Assembly: GCF_008728515.1 (NCBI RefSeq)
Contig: NC_044986.1
Span: forward strand, 67,828,817-67,892,816
Direction: 5' to 3'
Origin: Papio anubis
Lineage: Eukaryota > Chordata > Mammalia > Primates > Cercopithecidae
DNA: 64,000 nt
Part shown: one piece after another, positions 1-12,952 of the stretch
How positions within the stretch are numbered: the first letter of the stretch is position 1
Layout of the letters: each line of letters starts with the position of its first letter
Translations under genes and position numbers: made by a program
Notes under the pieces: generated by a model
Told to the model about the DNA's origin: nothing
Seen by the model: the letters and a program-made list of their open reading frames with translations, nothing else
Database searches by the model: none

Positions 1-459
1 TTTTCCCTATCACATGGCAGAAGTCAGGCTGCAGAAGAGGAAAGACTGGCTGGCCCGAGCATCAGCAGTGGCCGAGCCTCCAATCAGCTCATCCTCAGGG
101 AGCTGGAGGTCACTCGTGTATGGATCCGTGAGGTTCCCAGTTTCTCTGACCCCTCGGTTTCTGAGCCCTTACTCTGCCTATTCAGGTTCCAGGCTGAGAG
201 TACATGGGGGAAATAAAAGGGAAAAGAATCAAAGCAGTCAGCTTGCCCCTTACTAGGAGGCCTCATGAAGGCTTGGCCGAGGCAGGATATAAGGGTAGAT
301 AGAAATGAGGTTTCCGTCTTCCTTGCTCACTCTGCCTGGCAGAAAGACTCTGGATTCAGGAGAGCTGGCTTCTGTTTCTGACTGTGTTTCAAACTTGCTG
401 GGTGACTTGAGACCATGTCCTCCTTTGAGAAATGAAGATATTAGACCGTAGATTGGGAT

Positions 460-690
460 CCAGAAACTTTTCCTGCAAAGGGCCAGATGGTTCGTATTTT
501 AGGCTTTGTGGGCCCCACAGTCTCTGTTTGCGATCTCAGCTCTGCCCTTGCAGAGTGAAAGCTGCCCTTGACAACACATAAACAAATGGGCTGACCGAAG
601 GCCGACCGCGCTCCAGTGTTCACACAAAGGAAGAGGGCAGACTTGGCCCGGGGATAGCCTGTTGCCAACCTCTGGACTGGCAACACTCCC
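460..690. repeat. Old hAT-type MER repeat
   Basis: The block starts with a 'tcctgcaaagggcc...aggctttg' signature and ends with 'ttgccaacctctgg'. The same signature recurs at 60745-60955 ('ctgtaaagggcaagg...tgcaggcc'), so the two are diverged copies of one medium-reiterated family. I associate it with non-autonomous hAT elements by memory only; the exact family name is not certain. Confidence 0.5.
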
Positions 691-699
691 TTATGGCTC

Positions 700-1375
700 T
701 TTCCCAGTTCTGTGATCTATTACAGAGGTACCTACCCTGCTGAATTTGTCTTCGTATCACTGACCACTGCCTGGCCTATTATCTATTTGTTTATGCATTT
801 GCTGGCCGTCTCTTTGACTAGATGGGCAGTTCCATAAAGGCAGGAACTTGAGCTGAATCTCCTATGTCTACAACATTTAGTGAGCTCAGTAAGTATTTGC
901 AGAAGGATGAATCCATCTGTGAGTATTTGTGGAGAGGAGAGAGGGACGGGAGGAAGAACCGCCATCACCTGAGTGTGCACTGTGGTCCTGCGACGCACCT
1001 GCACCACAGCCTGCACACCTGGGCCTGCCTGGGCCCCAGCCTCATCCCCCCTTTCCCCATCCCCATCCATACTCCAGCTCACCCCTGTGGAGGCTTGAAC
1101 ACATCAAGCTCTTTCCTGACTCAGGGTCAGCCGTACCCTGTTCCCTCTGTCCAGGCTCTAGGTTAGCCAATTATTTGTTTTTCAGTTTTATTGCATTTAT
1201 CCTAATTTGCAGTCTTTCCCCCACACACTTGCTATTGATTCTTTTTTTTTCTTTTTCTTTTTCTTTTTTTTTTTTTGTGCCTCCCTCACTAGAACACTGG
1301 CACCCCAGCCCCTAGAACACATTGGGCATATACAAGGTGCTTGGCCATCATTTGTTGAATGAGTGAATGAGCTCT
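700..1375 (+). repeat. L2-like LINE fragments with internal T-rich tract
   Basis: Two segments (about 700-915 and 1135-1375) show L2 3'-end phrasing, such as 'ctagatgggcagttccataaaggcagg' split by substitutions and 'atttgttgaatgagtgaatgag' at the end. A 50-base pyrimidine tract (about 1228-1277, almost only T with a few C) breaks the second segment without an Alu body next to it. It may be a relic of a poly(A) tail in antisense. Confidence 0.5.
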
Positions 1376-2334
1376 AGAAGGTCAACCGCCTTTCACCTTT
1401 AGTGAGTGAATAGATGAATGGGTAAATTAACCACTGCCACCTGCTTCTTCCCATCTGCTCCCTCCACCCATTTCTGCCAGGTGATTCCCTCTACGCCCAG
1501 CACTGCCCCCCATACTGTTTGGCATTGAGAAGCCCCCAGAGCTCCCCAATACCTTCAAAAACAAAACCTCTCTTTAGGCAGCTGCCTGAGACCACCCCCG
1601 AATCGGCCCTCAGCCACTCTCGCCTCCACATACCCCGTTATTTCTCTAAGTGGAGTCCCCAAGGTTTCCTGAAAAGGAGCCTAGCGAGGGGACAGTGCAG
1701 CAAAGTGCACGAGGGGCCTGGAGGCAAGGCTGCAAGGAGGAGGAGGCGTAGCAGTAGCAGTCACAGGGAGGCTGATTGATAAGGTGTGTAGGCTAAGGGT
1801 GGCCAGGCCCAGGGAGGAGCTTGAGCAAAGGCATGGAGGGGATGCCTGGGGGAGAGGCTAGAACCCGAGGGGAGACTGGGTGGACATGTGAGCCATAGTC
1901 AGGCGATGTGGAGACGGGACCAGTAGATGTGATTGACTGGGGTGAGGGTGAAGGAGAAACCAAGGAAGCTGTGAGGAGGGGCTAAGAAAAGGAGGATGAC
2001 CATGGGCCCTTTGGAGGGGCTGCTTGAGAGTCTTCTCTTGAAGACCTTTGATTTGAGGAGCTTGGGGTTTGGGCTCAGCAGGACCCCTAAGCAGTTGTTC
2101 TGGAGGAAGAGACGGATGTGTGGGTAGAGGTCATGAAGCCAGGGGAGGTGAGCTTCTCCTACTACCACCCTCACCCTTAACAAAAGGAGGGCAGGAAATG
2201 AAGGATGGAGCTCAGGGGGCACCTCGGGGTGGTGGAGGGAGCCACAGGTGGACGGAGATGATGAGGAAGTGTGGTGGAGGCGGGAATGGGTGTGGCCTTG
2301 TGAATTTGGAGGAGAGGAGTGCTGGAAGGACATT

Positions 2335-2690
2335 GCATTCGTTTCTTGTGGCTGTCTTCACCAAGTACCATGAACTGGGTAGCTGAAAAGCAAGGCTCTA
2401 GGGAATAATGTTTCCTTGATGCTTCTTTGGCATTTTTTGACTCATGGCAGCATCACTAGAGTCTGTGGCTCTATCTTCACGCAGCCTCTGCCTGTGTGTC
2501 TGTGTGTCCTTCCCTCTTTTCCCATTTACTGTGGATTGAGGGGTCATTCCTCCTCCAGTAGGATCTCCTCTTAATTAAGCACATCTGCAAAGACCCTATG
2601 CCCAGATAAGTCACATCCTGAGGTTCTGGGTAGACATGAATTTTGGGGCATGAATTCAGCCCCCTCTAGACAAGGTAGCATGTAGTGTCT
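2335..2690 (-). repeat. MLT1-like MaLR LTR, antisense
   Basis: The block carries antisense MLT1 phrasing in order: a 'gtttcttgtggctgtc' start, the 'acatctgcaaagaccctat' core at about 2580, 'aagtcacatcctgaggttctggg', and a 'gaattttggggcatgaattcagcccc' end. MaLR LTRs are non-autonomous ERV-L relatives, and no internal region is visible beside it. Confidence 0.65.
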
Positions 2691-2885
2691 GGAGTGTGAG
2701 GAACAAGACCAGGCCTTGGTTACAGGTGGGCTGCGAGGAGGACACTGAGGACCCTTAGAGGAAATGTTTCCCCAGGGCAGCTGGGAGGGACACGGCTGGC
2801 AGTGGCAGCATGGACTGCATTTTCAAGGAGTGTGGAGTGAAAGGGAGGAGGGGCCTGATGCCTGGAGGCAACAGAGTCAAAGTGT

Positions 2886-2921
2886 TTTTTGTTTTGTTTG
2901 TTTGTTTGTTTGTTTGTTTTT
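2886..2921 (+). repeat. (TTTG)n microsatellite
   Basis: Tandem gttt units (about seven) lie in intron 2 and are probably polymorphic. They stand alone, without an adjoining Alu. Confidence 0.85.
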
Positions 2922-3939
2922 ACCTAAAGGGAGACCTAAGAGAGCTTCTTGGCCAGCAGAGAAAGGAACAAGCAGCCCTGAGGGAAAGAGAGAAAATGCA
3001 GGCAAGAAAGGTGGGGTTCATGTGTGAGTCTCTGGGAAGTCAGCTTAGGCTGGAGGAAGAGCCCTTCTTGCAGAGCGGAGAGGAGGTGTGCTCCAGAAAG
3101 CCTTGCACACACCGCGGGGAGGAAGGCGGGGAAGCTCATTCCAGAAGACAGGAAGTTTACTCATCTTCCGGCCGGGATTCCCAAGGAGGCGTGAGAAAGG
3201 ATTGGAGGTTGGGAAGAGCCCCTGGGTGCTCAGAGAGCAGGATTTACAGTGAGCCCAGGCCTGGAGCTATCCTGGGAGACCAAAGGAGGGAGGGCTGTAT
3301 GCAATGGTCAGATGGGGACCCTCTTCCTTAGGGTGGCCACAGTGGCTTTGTCTGTCTGGCCAGCATTTTCCAGAGCTTACCTGTCTGATTCTGACCCCAG
3401 ATTCGTCCTTCCCTTGGGTATCTGGCCTCTCCATTCAGCCTGGCTGTGTCTAGCCTCCTGCCTGGCCCCTGGAGCAGGCATTGCCCCCCTTCCCTGCCCA
3501 GCCAGCCCTCCCAGCTGGTCCCTGCCCTTGGCCACACACCCATTAACTTTCCTGGGCTAGTGCTCCAAACACAGGGCCTTGGAAGTGGCAGAAAGGACAC
3601 CAGCCCCACCCCTTATGGGGACGTCTGCCCTCTGCTCACCTCAGTTTGCTCAGGAATGATCTGGGCTGATGCTCAGGGCAAGGGCGCCTCCCCTACAACA
3701 TCCTAGGCTGCAGAATTCAGCTATCCGAAAGCAGCAAGTTTGCAATGGCAAACTATTCTTGGCTCCAACCTGCTCGCTGCTGCTAATTTCATGCCCCTGT
3801 GATCCAGGTAACGCTCTGCTGCCTTGAGCTGCCACCCCCAGGCTTGAATCGCTTTTCCTCGCCCGGCAGGAGCCCAGCTGCCTCTGCTGCTGCTTTCTGG
3901 AGGTGGGGGCTACACAAAGCTCCTTTGCAGAAGCCGCTC

Positions 3940-4320
3940 AGCAGCACGGACACCAAGTCTGCCGCAGCTCGTGACTAATTTGCTGCACTTATTTCAAAGT
4001 GCCCATAATGGCATTCAGAGGAGAGAAAGCTTAACCAGGGTCTGCCAGAGATAAACGGGCTCATTTTGGGGCCTCCCTGCCCGAAGAAACCTCTTTACCT
4101 GGACTCTGAGCCTGGAATTAAATTCTTCCAGAAGAGACGCTTAGCACGGAGCCTCTCAGTGTGCTAGAGGAGAGGAAATGTGCCCTGTCGTAAAATGGGC
4201 CTCACATCTGGCCAGCTGGCTCTGGTGGGCTTTTAAATTGTATTTGAAGAGCGTCTCTCCCCTTTCCTGGTGTTCGCAAACTGGGTCAGAGTGTAGCGAA
4301 TGAAAATGAGTTTCCTTCTC
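3940..4320. promoter_or_regulatory. Candidate conserved non-coding element in intron 2
   Basis: This is repeat-free sequence with alternating AT-rich cores (gactaatttgctgc, aaattgtatttg, ggaattaaattc) and retained CpGs (accggg-like, gtcgtaaaa, gtagcgaatg). That texture is unlike the decayed repeats around it and resembles mammalian enhancers. No alignment was possible, so this is an inference from composition only. Confidence 0.25.
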
Positions 4321-4809
4321 ACCAGAGCAAGTGACTCAAGCACCCCCCTGCCCAGGCCGGCAGTGGCTTATCCACATTCACCCGCCATATGGGGGGACCC
4401 TGGCACCTGGCACCCCTAGACCAGGGCCTGTCCACAGTCTGGGTGAGGAGCCCCCATGCCCACCCTGGGCCTGTCTGGTTGAGGCCCCCATGCCCACTGG
4501 GGCTGTTTTTAGGGGTTGCAGAGTAAGGCGAGAGCTTGGAAGCCTGCCCCGTGCCACCCACCCACAGGCACTCTTTAACATGGTCTTTGCTTAGCTGCCA
4601 ACCATGTCCGTCCATTTCGGGTAACTGACAGAGGTGGGGGCTTTTCTCTTAATCTTTTTTCTTTTCTTTTCTTTTTAACACTACAAAGACCCATAGACCT
4701 CTGGAAATGCTGAGGGGAATGAGCAGTGGGATTTGAGAGAAAAGATTAGCTAATGCATTCCTTTACTCTTGTCTACCACTGCAAAAAGAGGAGAAAGAAA
4801 TCAAACCCT

Positions 4810-5093
4810 GGCCGGGCACCATGGCTCAACGCCTGTAATTCCAGCACTTTGGGAGGCCGAGGCAGGTGTATCACCTGAGGTCGGGAGTTCGAGATCATCC
4901 TGGCTAACACAGAGAAACCCTGTCTCTACTAAAAATACAAAATTAGCTGGGTGTGGTAGTGCACACCTGTAATCCCAGCTACTCGGGAGGTTGAGGTAGG
5001 AGAATCGCTTGAACCCAGGAGGCAGAGGTTGCAGTGAGCCAGGATCACGCCACTGCACTCCAGCCTGAGCGACAGAGCGAGACTCTGTCTCTT
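4810..5093 (+). repeat. Alu (AluS-like), sense
   Basis: Both monomers are present, from the ggccgggcac head to 'gagactctgtctcttt'. The usual poly(A) tail is missing: the body runs straight into unique sequence at about 5093. Confidence 0.93.
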
Positions 5094-5697
5094 TGCTGGC
5101 TTGAGCAGGTCACCTGCCTTAGGGCCAGATAGAAGAAAGACACTGCCCACCCTGAGAGGAACGTGTCTCACATCCCTGCTTGCTGCGGGGAAGGCACATG
5201 GCTGCCAGGCCCGGCCTCTGAGGCTTCCTGGCGATGCGCTGCGACCCCAGTGATAGTGTTTGGGCTTGTGCCTCCAGGAGACAGGCAGCCTCAGCTAGAG
5301 CAGCTTATGCATTTGTAGGGGGATGATAAATACGCCCCCCGCCCCGGTCCCTGCCCTGCTCTGCAGCAAAAGATGCTGCCACCAGCACTCCCGGGTGTGG
5401 GCCTCTGTGTACCTCTGGGAAATTCCTCTGCCTCTGTGAGCCTCAGGCTGCTCATCTGTAACATGGGAGCGATTCCAGCCCTGCCTCGCCCTCACGGGCT
5501 GTGTAAGAGCACATGGGCTGGGGTCTGTGCAGGCCCTCTGAAAGCTGTGCTGCTTGCATGTCAGAGTTCCCTGGCGTTCTGCAGAGCTCCCACTTCCCCA
5601 CCTGGGTTACCTGACTTTGGTGCAATTACTAGCAGAGGCTGGATGTTGAGTCCCCCACCCTGTCTGAGCTCCAGGTCATTGCAGGGCGCAGATAACG

Positions 5698-6369
5698 CTA
5701 GGGAGACAGTGGCGCACAGGAAGATGAGATCTCGCATTCAAGGAGCACAGCTATCCCTCTGTTCCTCAGAGCTGGGCCTCCCCCACGTGGGTTTGAGAAT
5801 TCAGAGGTGGCTGATGGGCCTGTCTGCCACGAGCACTCTGGGGGTGAGTGCCGTGGCTGCCTGAGGTTCTGCCAGCCCTCCTGTGGATGGGATGGACAAC
5901 ACAGTGTGGTTTGCTTCGGCTCAGGAGAGGTTGTCGATGCTGAGGAAGCCTCAGAAGTTGCTTTCCACAGATGAGCTGCACTGGCATCCTCAGTGGTGGG
6001 GAAGCATCCGTTCATGCTTTTGTGCCAACCGTTCCGTCCTGTTGGGAATGTTTCTCTCTGCACTGGCACCTGTACCTCCCATATCTGTCTGACATGCTTC
6101 CTCCAATCTTTCCAGCCGCCGTCCAAGATGGCGCTGGTGGAAGCCCCCCAGAGCCCCTCCTTCCATGCCCCCCAACACCTTGTATCTGTTGTACTCCAGC
6201 TCCAGGCTTGTACCCACCTCCCCGAGGGCATGCAGGTGCCACAGCTCCTCCGTTGTATCCACCCAGCTGCCAGCACAGCACCGGCGTATGGGCTTGACAC
6301 CTCTTCAGCAAACAAAGGGACAGGTGAAAACAGGAAGAGGCGCTGACCTGCACAGCCAGGGCTGAGCAC
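5698..6369 (-). other. Unassigned GC-rich block with long overlapping antisense frames
   Basis: The reverse strand is open for 223 codons (5698-6369), and the two other reverse frames are open for 90-113 codons over part of it. I do not recognise any of the products. The frame with the most protein-like texture (about 5990-6262) would continue leftward through five in-frame stops, all TGA. The block contains a YY1-type core (ccaagatggcgct at 6123-6135). It could be a decayed retrocopy, a regulatory block or chance. There is no start context, poly(A) or homology to make it a gene. Confidence 0.2.
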
Positions 6370-7924
6370 CGTGGGATTACTCCCCAGCCTAAGGGTCTCC
6401 TGCCGGGGCCTTCCTGCTGGGGCAGAGAAGCCTGCTTGGGAGGCCTGTCACCTCCTAAGGTGTTTGCCCTGCATCCACCTGCATTCCAGCCCTGCCTTCT
6501 TGCTTAGTCACACCCAGCCTTTCACCTCTGGTTCTATAAGGCCCACATTGACCCCCAGGCCTCCAGTGTTTTAATTGGCTATGTAAACAGAGCTGCTGTG
6601 GCATAATTCTGAGTGACACCATTCCTATCACAGCCTACAGGTCTGGTGCCCCTGGAGTTGTGCAAAGCTCAGCCTCCACCATCATACGCAGTGGCCCCAC
6701 TGCCAGCTCCCTGATGATATTCTCATCCCCCCACTCCTCCACGGCTGGAGCTGGCCTTTGGGTCCGTATGCTCATCTCTAGAAGTGGAGTTGGTTGCAGG
6801 GGTAAAACAAATCAAAACAGACTTTTGAGGGAGCTCTCAGGAATCAGGCCCCAGTGGAAGGTGAACTCTGTGAATGGTCCCCAAACACTACTGTACGTAA
6901 AATCCCCCACTGGTTAGATGGACAGATTGCTTTGGGGGCAGTCCTGTTACCATCCTAGTCACAGTGTGTTTAGATCTGTATTCAAATGTCTTTACATTTC
7001 CTTAAGTAAAATGGGAGAAGATAGCCCCAACACTTCTTGGAAGCAAATGAGATGAACCCAGGAGGGACGTGCCAGCTGCCCGGCTACAAAATAAATAATC
7101 ATGACTGGAACGTGACCTTCGCCGGCCGCTGGAGGTTTCTTAGGAAGGCAGTGCTGGTGGGAATACTCCATCGGGGAGTGCAGTCCAGGGAAGTAAGAGG
7201 GAGGGAAAGGGAAGTAGGGCTGGGACAGAGAGAGCAAACACAAGGGACGATGGTATTTTGGAGTGGCCACAGCTTTGCAGCAGCACACACGGAACACCTT
7301 GGAGAAGCCTTGTGGAGCCACCACATTCAGAGCAGCCAGTCTGGGGAGAGGAGAGGCGGGCGAACCATCCGTGGGCTCCTTCCAGTTCCTGCCGCTCATT
7401 GGTAAAACTGGGTCTCACGGGACTTGACTCCCCCATCTTCTGGGGAGCATCCCCCGCCCCTCAGCCACTGGTGCAGCCTGGCAGGGTGTGGGGTCTCTCT
7501 GTGGGGGTCAGCTCCTCCTTGGGTGGCAGTGGCGGCAGCAGTGGCAGTGGTTTTATGACCATGGGACCAACGGCTCTGAACAGGGGACCAAGGTGAATAA
7601 CCTGAGGGGGCAGGCAGGGTGAGTCCATCTGGAGCAACATCCGCTAAGTCCAGTTTCTTGATATCAGCACATGCCACCTGCAAAAACCCTAATTTCAGCT
7701 GAGGGTTTGGTGGGGAAGGGCTGTGGGGACCGGTATGCTCATCCTCTGTGCCCCTCATGGGTGAGCACACTGTTCTTCCTGTCTCTTGTGGGGGTCAAAG
7801 AAAGGAGCATGATCAACTGTCCTGGTTTTCATCAAGGAACTGCATTTAAATTGAAACAGGAAGGCTGAAATATTCAGGAAAACCCTGATTGGCAGGAACC
7901 CAGCTATCGGAAACCCTCATGAAT

Positions 7925-8440
7925 TAGGAATCTATTGCTGCCTAGCAAAATACTACAAATGAGTGGCTTAAAACAACCTGCATTTATAATTACAGGGTTT
8001 CTGTGGGCCAGGATTCCAGGCACAGCTGAGCTGGGTCTCCTGCCTGAATTTGCACAAGGCTGCAATCAGTCAGCCAGAGCTACAGTCTCCTCTGAGGCTT
8101 AGCTGGAGAAGGGTCACTTCCAAGTCCACTCCAGTTGTTGGCAGAATTCAGTTCCTAGTGGTTGCAGGCCTGAGAGCTTCAGTTTCTAGTGGGGAGAGTG
8201 CTGGAGACCGCCCTCAGCAACTTGGGGTTCTATGCCAGGTAGTGTTCCCCAACATGGCCACTTGCCTCCCCAAATCCAGCAAGGGAGGAAGAGTCCAACA
8301 AGGTGGGCACTATAGTCCTATGTAACGCCATCATGTTTGCTCTGTGTCTTGGTTGGAAGCAGCCACAGGTCTCATCCACACTCAGGGGAGGGCATTGCAC
8401 AGGTGTGAGCACCAGGAGGGCAGGGATCACGGGCCATGTG
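7925..8440. repeat. Old interspersed repeat, 'gtggcttaaaacaac' family
   Basis: It begins with 'tattgctgcctagcaaaat' and 'gagtggcttaaaacaac', an end shared by copies at 11480-11915 and 17975-18520 in the same orientation. This is a MaLR- or DNA-type medium-reiterated repeat; the family is not assigned. Confidence 0.5.
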
Positions 8441-9284
8441 CCACCACACCTTATTTTAGAACTTTTCCTATAGGCGAAAGCAGCAAATAATTGAATAAAA
8501 CCCACCACGTGTTTCATCAGGAATTAAGTGGTTTGTTTTTGTAAATTCCATGGGATGTGCTGAGTCAGCTCCTGTCACCATGTGCATCTCCATCTCCTGA
8601 TCTGCACTCACAGAATGATGGCCTGGCCTCAAGTCTGTTCTCTGAGTTCTTTGTAAGGCAGAGAAGTGGGCCCAGACAACAGAAAGAGACTCAGAGTCTT
8701 ATCCAGTGGTCAATATCCAAAAAACTTTCCAACAGTAAATGATACGTTTTTCTGCTTAAATATCAACAAACAGGCATATTCAGTTACCTGGAAAATTCTC
8801 ATTCGGGAAACCTGAGCCTGCTCGAAGAAACAAAATCATCAGAGATTCTGCATTACACAGATCGAGCAGCCACTGGATGAAGGGGCCTCACCAGGAGCTT
8901 GGGCTGGGGGCAGTTGCAGCCCCATCTGCAGCCCTCTCCTCCTAAGGGCCTCTCTCCTTCATTCCCACCCAGTGCCCTCCCAGCCTCAGATGCCCAGCCA
9001 CTGTGTCAAGATGTAATTGACTGACTGCCCCAGACCAGTCCAGGCTCTACTGAGCCCATCAGGGCAGGAACAATGAGGTGCAGCTCAAAGGCTATTTCTC
9101 AGGCTCATGGTTGACGGACCTCACTAGCTGCGATTATCATTTTAATTGCAAGGCCACCACAGCCTTATATTCAGGGCACAGATTTCAAAGACCACAAAGC
9201 ACTCTGCAGGCTTCAAAGGGAACTATGGAAGGCTTGTGCTTCAGACACAAAGGGGCCCATGACGACATCGTTCTTTCTTTTATC

Positions 9285-9561
9285 TTTTAGAGATGGGGTC
9301 TCACTCTGTTGCCCAGGCTGAAGTGTAGTGGTGTACTCACTGCAGCCTCGAACTCCTGGGCTCCAGCAATCCCCCTGCCTCAGCCTTCTGAGTAGTTGGG
9401 ACTTACAGGTGCACACCACCATGCCCGACTACTTTTTTTTTTATTTTTTGTAGAGACAGAGTCTCACTATTTGCCCAGGGTTGTCTCCTGGATTCAAGCC
9501 ATCCTCCCACCTTGGCCTCCCAAAATGCTGGGATTACAAGTATGAGTCACCATGCCCAGGC
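9285..9561 (-). repeat. Alu (AluJ-like), antisense
   Basis: It runs from 'agagatggggtctcactctg' to 'gtcaccatgcccaggc', with both monomers, an internal T run at 9432-9444 and high divergence. Confidence 0.9.
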
Positions 9562-9959
9562 TTGTTTTGTTTTTAAAGATAGGTATATTAAGAGATAATG
9601 CACACACAGTACAGCCCATCCTAATGAGTGGGCATTCTTTGAGTTTTCACAGACACATATAACTGCCACACAGCTGCTTTAGCTGCGAGTTCCAGCACAT
9701 CATAATCAGGCGATTCATCTGTCTGTGTTTGCACAATTATCTATCACACCCCTGAGGTGCTGCTGGAAAATGCCCTTTTTCCTCATTCTGTCCAATCTAG
9801 GAGCTACTCCCTCAAATGGCTTTGACCTTCTGTAGCTGCTCTATTAAGAGAGCAAATCCAGAGTGAGAACAGAGTTTCCCTGTAGGCAGCAGGGCCTGGT
9901 GTATTTCTAAGAGGTCTCACTTGGTGGTAAGAAAGCAAGAATATGGTTGGGTCACAAGA

Positions 9960-10100
9960 AAACCCAAGCGAGCAGTGCCTCATGCCTGTAATCCCAGCAC
10001 TTTGCGGGGCTGAGCCGAGAGGATCACTTGAACTCAGGAGTTTGAGACCAGCCTGGGCAACATAGCAAGACCTTGTCTCTACTAAAAACTTAAAAACGTG
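9960..10100 (+). repeat. Alu left-monomer fragment (FLAM/AluJ), sense
   Basis: Only the left arm is present, from 'agtgcctcatgcctgtaatc' to 'ctctactaaaaacttaaaaa'. It ends about 400 bases before exon 3. Confidence 0.85.
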
Positions 10101-10394
10101 GATAGTCTTGCATTTTGGTGATGGGCCAAGAAGGCTGATAGGGCAAACTTTTCTTTTCAGATGTATATTGAGTTCTGTCCCTGTGGCCTCCGTCCATGGG
10201 CAGAAGTGTAGGCTGTACAGCACCAAGGGCCTCACTGGGGACAGGGCCGACGTCTTATCCTTCCTATGCCTCTAGCACTTAGTACAGCTGACATTGGCAG
10301 CTGTTTGTTGAGTGGCTGAGTGAGTGGTCTTAGGCTGGAGATGGGGTGAGGCCTTGTTTGGAGGTGGGTTCACCCACGGCTCCTGGGTGTCTGA

Positions 10395-10586
<192 letters not shown>

Positions 10587-11479
10587 TAGGCAGCTCTCCT
10601 CCTTCTCTCAGGCCTCCACCTTGGCCTCCTGCCTCCTCTACTCCCCTCTTGCCTGCAGCTGCTTTTTTTCTGCCTACTTAAGTGGTGGTCACCCAAGTAG
10701 GAGGCAGCAGCTCAGATTTGTGCATGAACAGTGAGAAGTCAGATCAGGTCCCTGCTGATGCCCCTGGGGAGCTGGGCTTTCATCTCCAGCCACACGCTGT
10801 GACATCGCTGTGACATTGTGGCAGCAGCCAGTAGGAAGTGTGTGGGGATGCAGGGATCTTCCTCCTTTCTCTTCTCAGGGATCCTGTCTGTCAGTCTGCA
10901 AGTCCCTTGGCCCAGAATGGGTCACCTGACTGTTCAGTGCTAAGCTGGTAACGCCAGCTCATGTGTCAACCACTCCCAAGAAGGCTCATGCAGAAGTTCT
11001 GACATTGTAATGGTAAGGGCCAAGAAAGGCTCCATCTGGATGTGCCTGGGAAGGAGTTATTCGGGAGCTAGCTAGGCAAATTAGCATGTCCATAGACCCC
11101 CCTTGGGTGACTTGCTGGCTCAAATTCTCAATTTGAGTTTACAAGGACAATAGTCCTAGCTACTTTGCCTGCATTTCTTCTAAGCTGCCGCTAAGTGATA
11201 TCAATGGCTACGTTGTGGTCCAGAAACCTGGACTCCTGTTCGCCATGGCCTACTAAAACCTGAGGTCACTGATGGCAAATCTGTTTTGCCTAGTTCTAAT
11301 CAATTTGTAGTGACTGCCAGATCTCTAGCTGGACAAGATTCTAAGGCAGGTCTGGCTTCAGGGAGGGTGCTGGGATTGATTAGTGATGTCTGCTCTGGGT
11401 ACAGGAGGAGAGAGGGCACCACGAGTGTCTTTTACATGCTGAGCCTGAGTAGATCAGTCTTTCCAAACATATCATGCCA

Positions 11480-11915
11480 TGGGGATATTGCAGTTATCTG
11501 TTACATAATATGATCCCAAAGCATAATGGCTTAAAACAATAGCAGTCGTGAGTACTTCTCACGTTCTGGGGGTTATCAAGGCTCAGCTGTTGTAGTCTCT
11601 CCTGCATCTGCAGTCAGATGGCCGCTGGAGCTGGCGCCATTCATATCCCCTCTCTTTCTGTCTCTTCTCTCTTTGTAGTCTCACACGTTGGCCTCAGAGT
11701 AATAGGGCGGCTTACCCAGTGGCTGAGAGCAAGGGAGGGGCTCTGTGGTTTTTACAGCCTGGTCTCGGAAGTCATGTGCTGTCACTTTTGCCACACTTGA
11801 CTGGTTTGGGCAGTCACAAAGTCTACTTCGTTTCAAGGGGACATAGAACCCGCCTCCCAATGGAAGGAGGGTCAAAGAATTTGCACCCTTCTCCAAACCA
11901 AAGTGCAGTCTGGAA
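11480..11915. repeat. Second copy of the 'gtggcttaaaacaac' repeat family
   Basis: 'aatggcttaaaacaat' near 11530 is followed by 'tttgggcagtcacaaagtc' and 'tcaaggggacatagaacccgc'. The order of motifs fits the copy at 17975-18520 only partly, so each is truncated differently. Confidence 0.5.
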
Positions 11916-12715
11916 GAGTGAGAAGGAGAGGTGTGTTGCAGCCCCTCTTACCAACCAGCTGGCCTTTGTGGGCCTCACTCCTGCCTTCCTAGGGCCATAT
12001 TCAGTGTCCTAGCAGAGGGGGCACAGCCTGCAGAGACCCCACCCCAGGAGGAGAGTGGAGGAGGGCAGAGCAGGGGCCCTGGCTGCACCTCACAGGAGAG
12101 AGGGTGTGTGGAGAGCCAGTGCAGGCAGGAGCGGGAGGCGAGGGAGAGGGGAGACAGTTGTGGTGGGGGGAACCCTTGGCTCCCTCATGGTTTTCTCTGT
12201 CTACTCACTTGGCCAGCCCTGAGGATGGGGCTATTTGTCCAGCCCAGATAGTCTAGAGAGAGCTCCCAGCCCCTTCCAGTTCCAGGATCACCATGTGAAC
12301 TATAGCGAGAGTGTAATGCCTCAGTCACCCCTTGTCATGTCCCTTAGGCTTCACTGTGACCCAGGAGGGAGGCCATGACATTGCCCCATTTTCTAGGTGG
12401 AAGTCAGGAGACCACAGGGTCACTATGGGGCGGCCAAGCCTGCCTCTTGCCTCTTCAGTAGTCCGGAGGTCCCACAGGCTGAAAGTCCTCCTGGGCCATG
12501 GGTCAGGAATAGCAGGGAAGGTCTAGCCTCTGGGCCCTGAGAGAATGCTGTCTAATAATCCTAGTACTTCTGAGCATTATATCCTGCAGATGCATTATCT
12601 CCTTTAACCCTCATGGCAGCCTAAGAGCAGGAAACTGCTGTGACCCTGCTTTGAGATGGGAAAACAGGTTCATGGAGGTGACTGGCCCAGGGGAATGTGG
12701 CCATTAAGGATGGAG

Positions 12716-12952
12716 CCAGGTGGAGTGCAGTGGCTCAAACCTGTAATCTCAGCACTTTGGGAAGCCATGTCAGGAGGATTGCTTGAGCCCAGGAGTTTGA
12801 GAGCACCCTGGGCACTATAGCCTGGCATGGTGACACATGCATGTAGTCCCAGCTACTCAGTAGGCTGAGGCAGGAGGATTGCTTGAGCCAAGGAGTTCAA
12901 GTCTGTAGTGAGCTATGGTCACGTCACTGCACTCCAACCTCGGCTAGAATGA
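12716..12952 (+). repeat. Alu (AluJ-like), internally deleted, sense
   Basis: The left arm breaks off after 'gagcaccctgggcactatag' and continues directly in the right arm ('cctggcatggtgacac'). The A-rich linker is therefore lost. The tail is absent. Confidence 0.88.

Noticed and set aside
5373..5864. 163-codon open frame in intron 2
   Set aside because: No recognised similarity, shared with reverse frames, within an intron of a functional gene.
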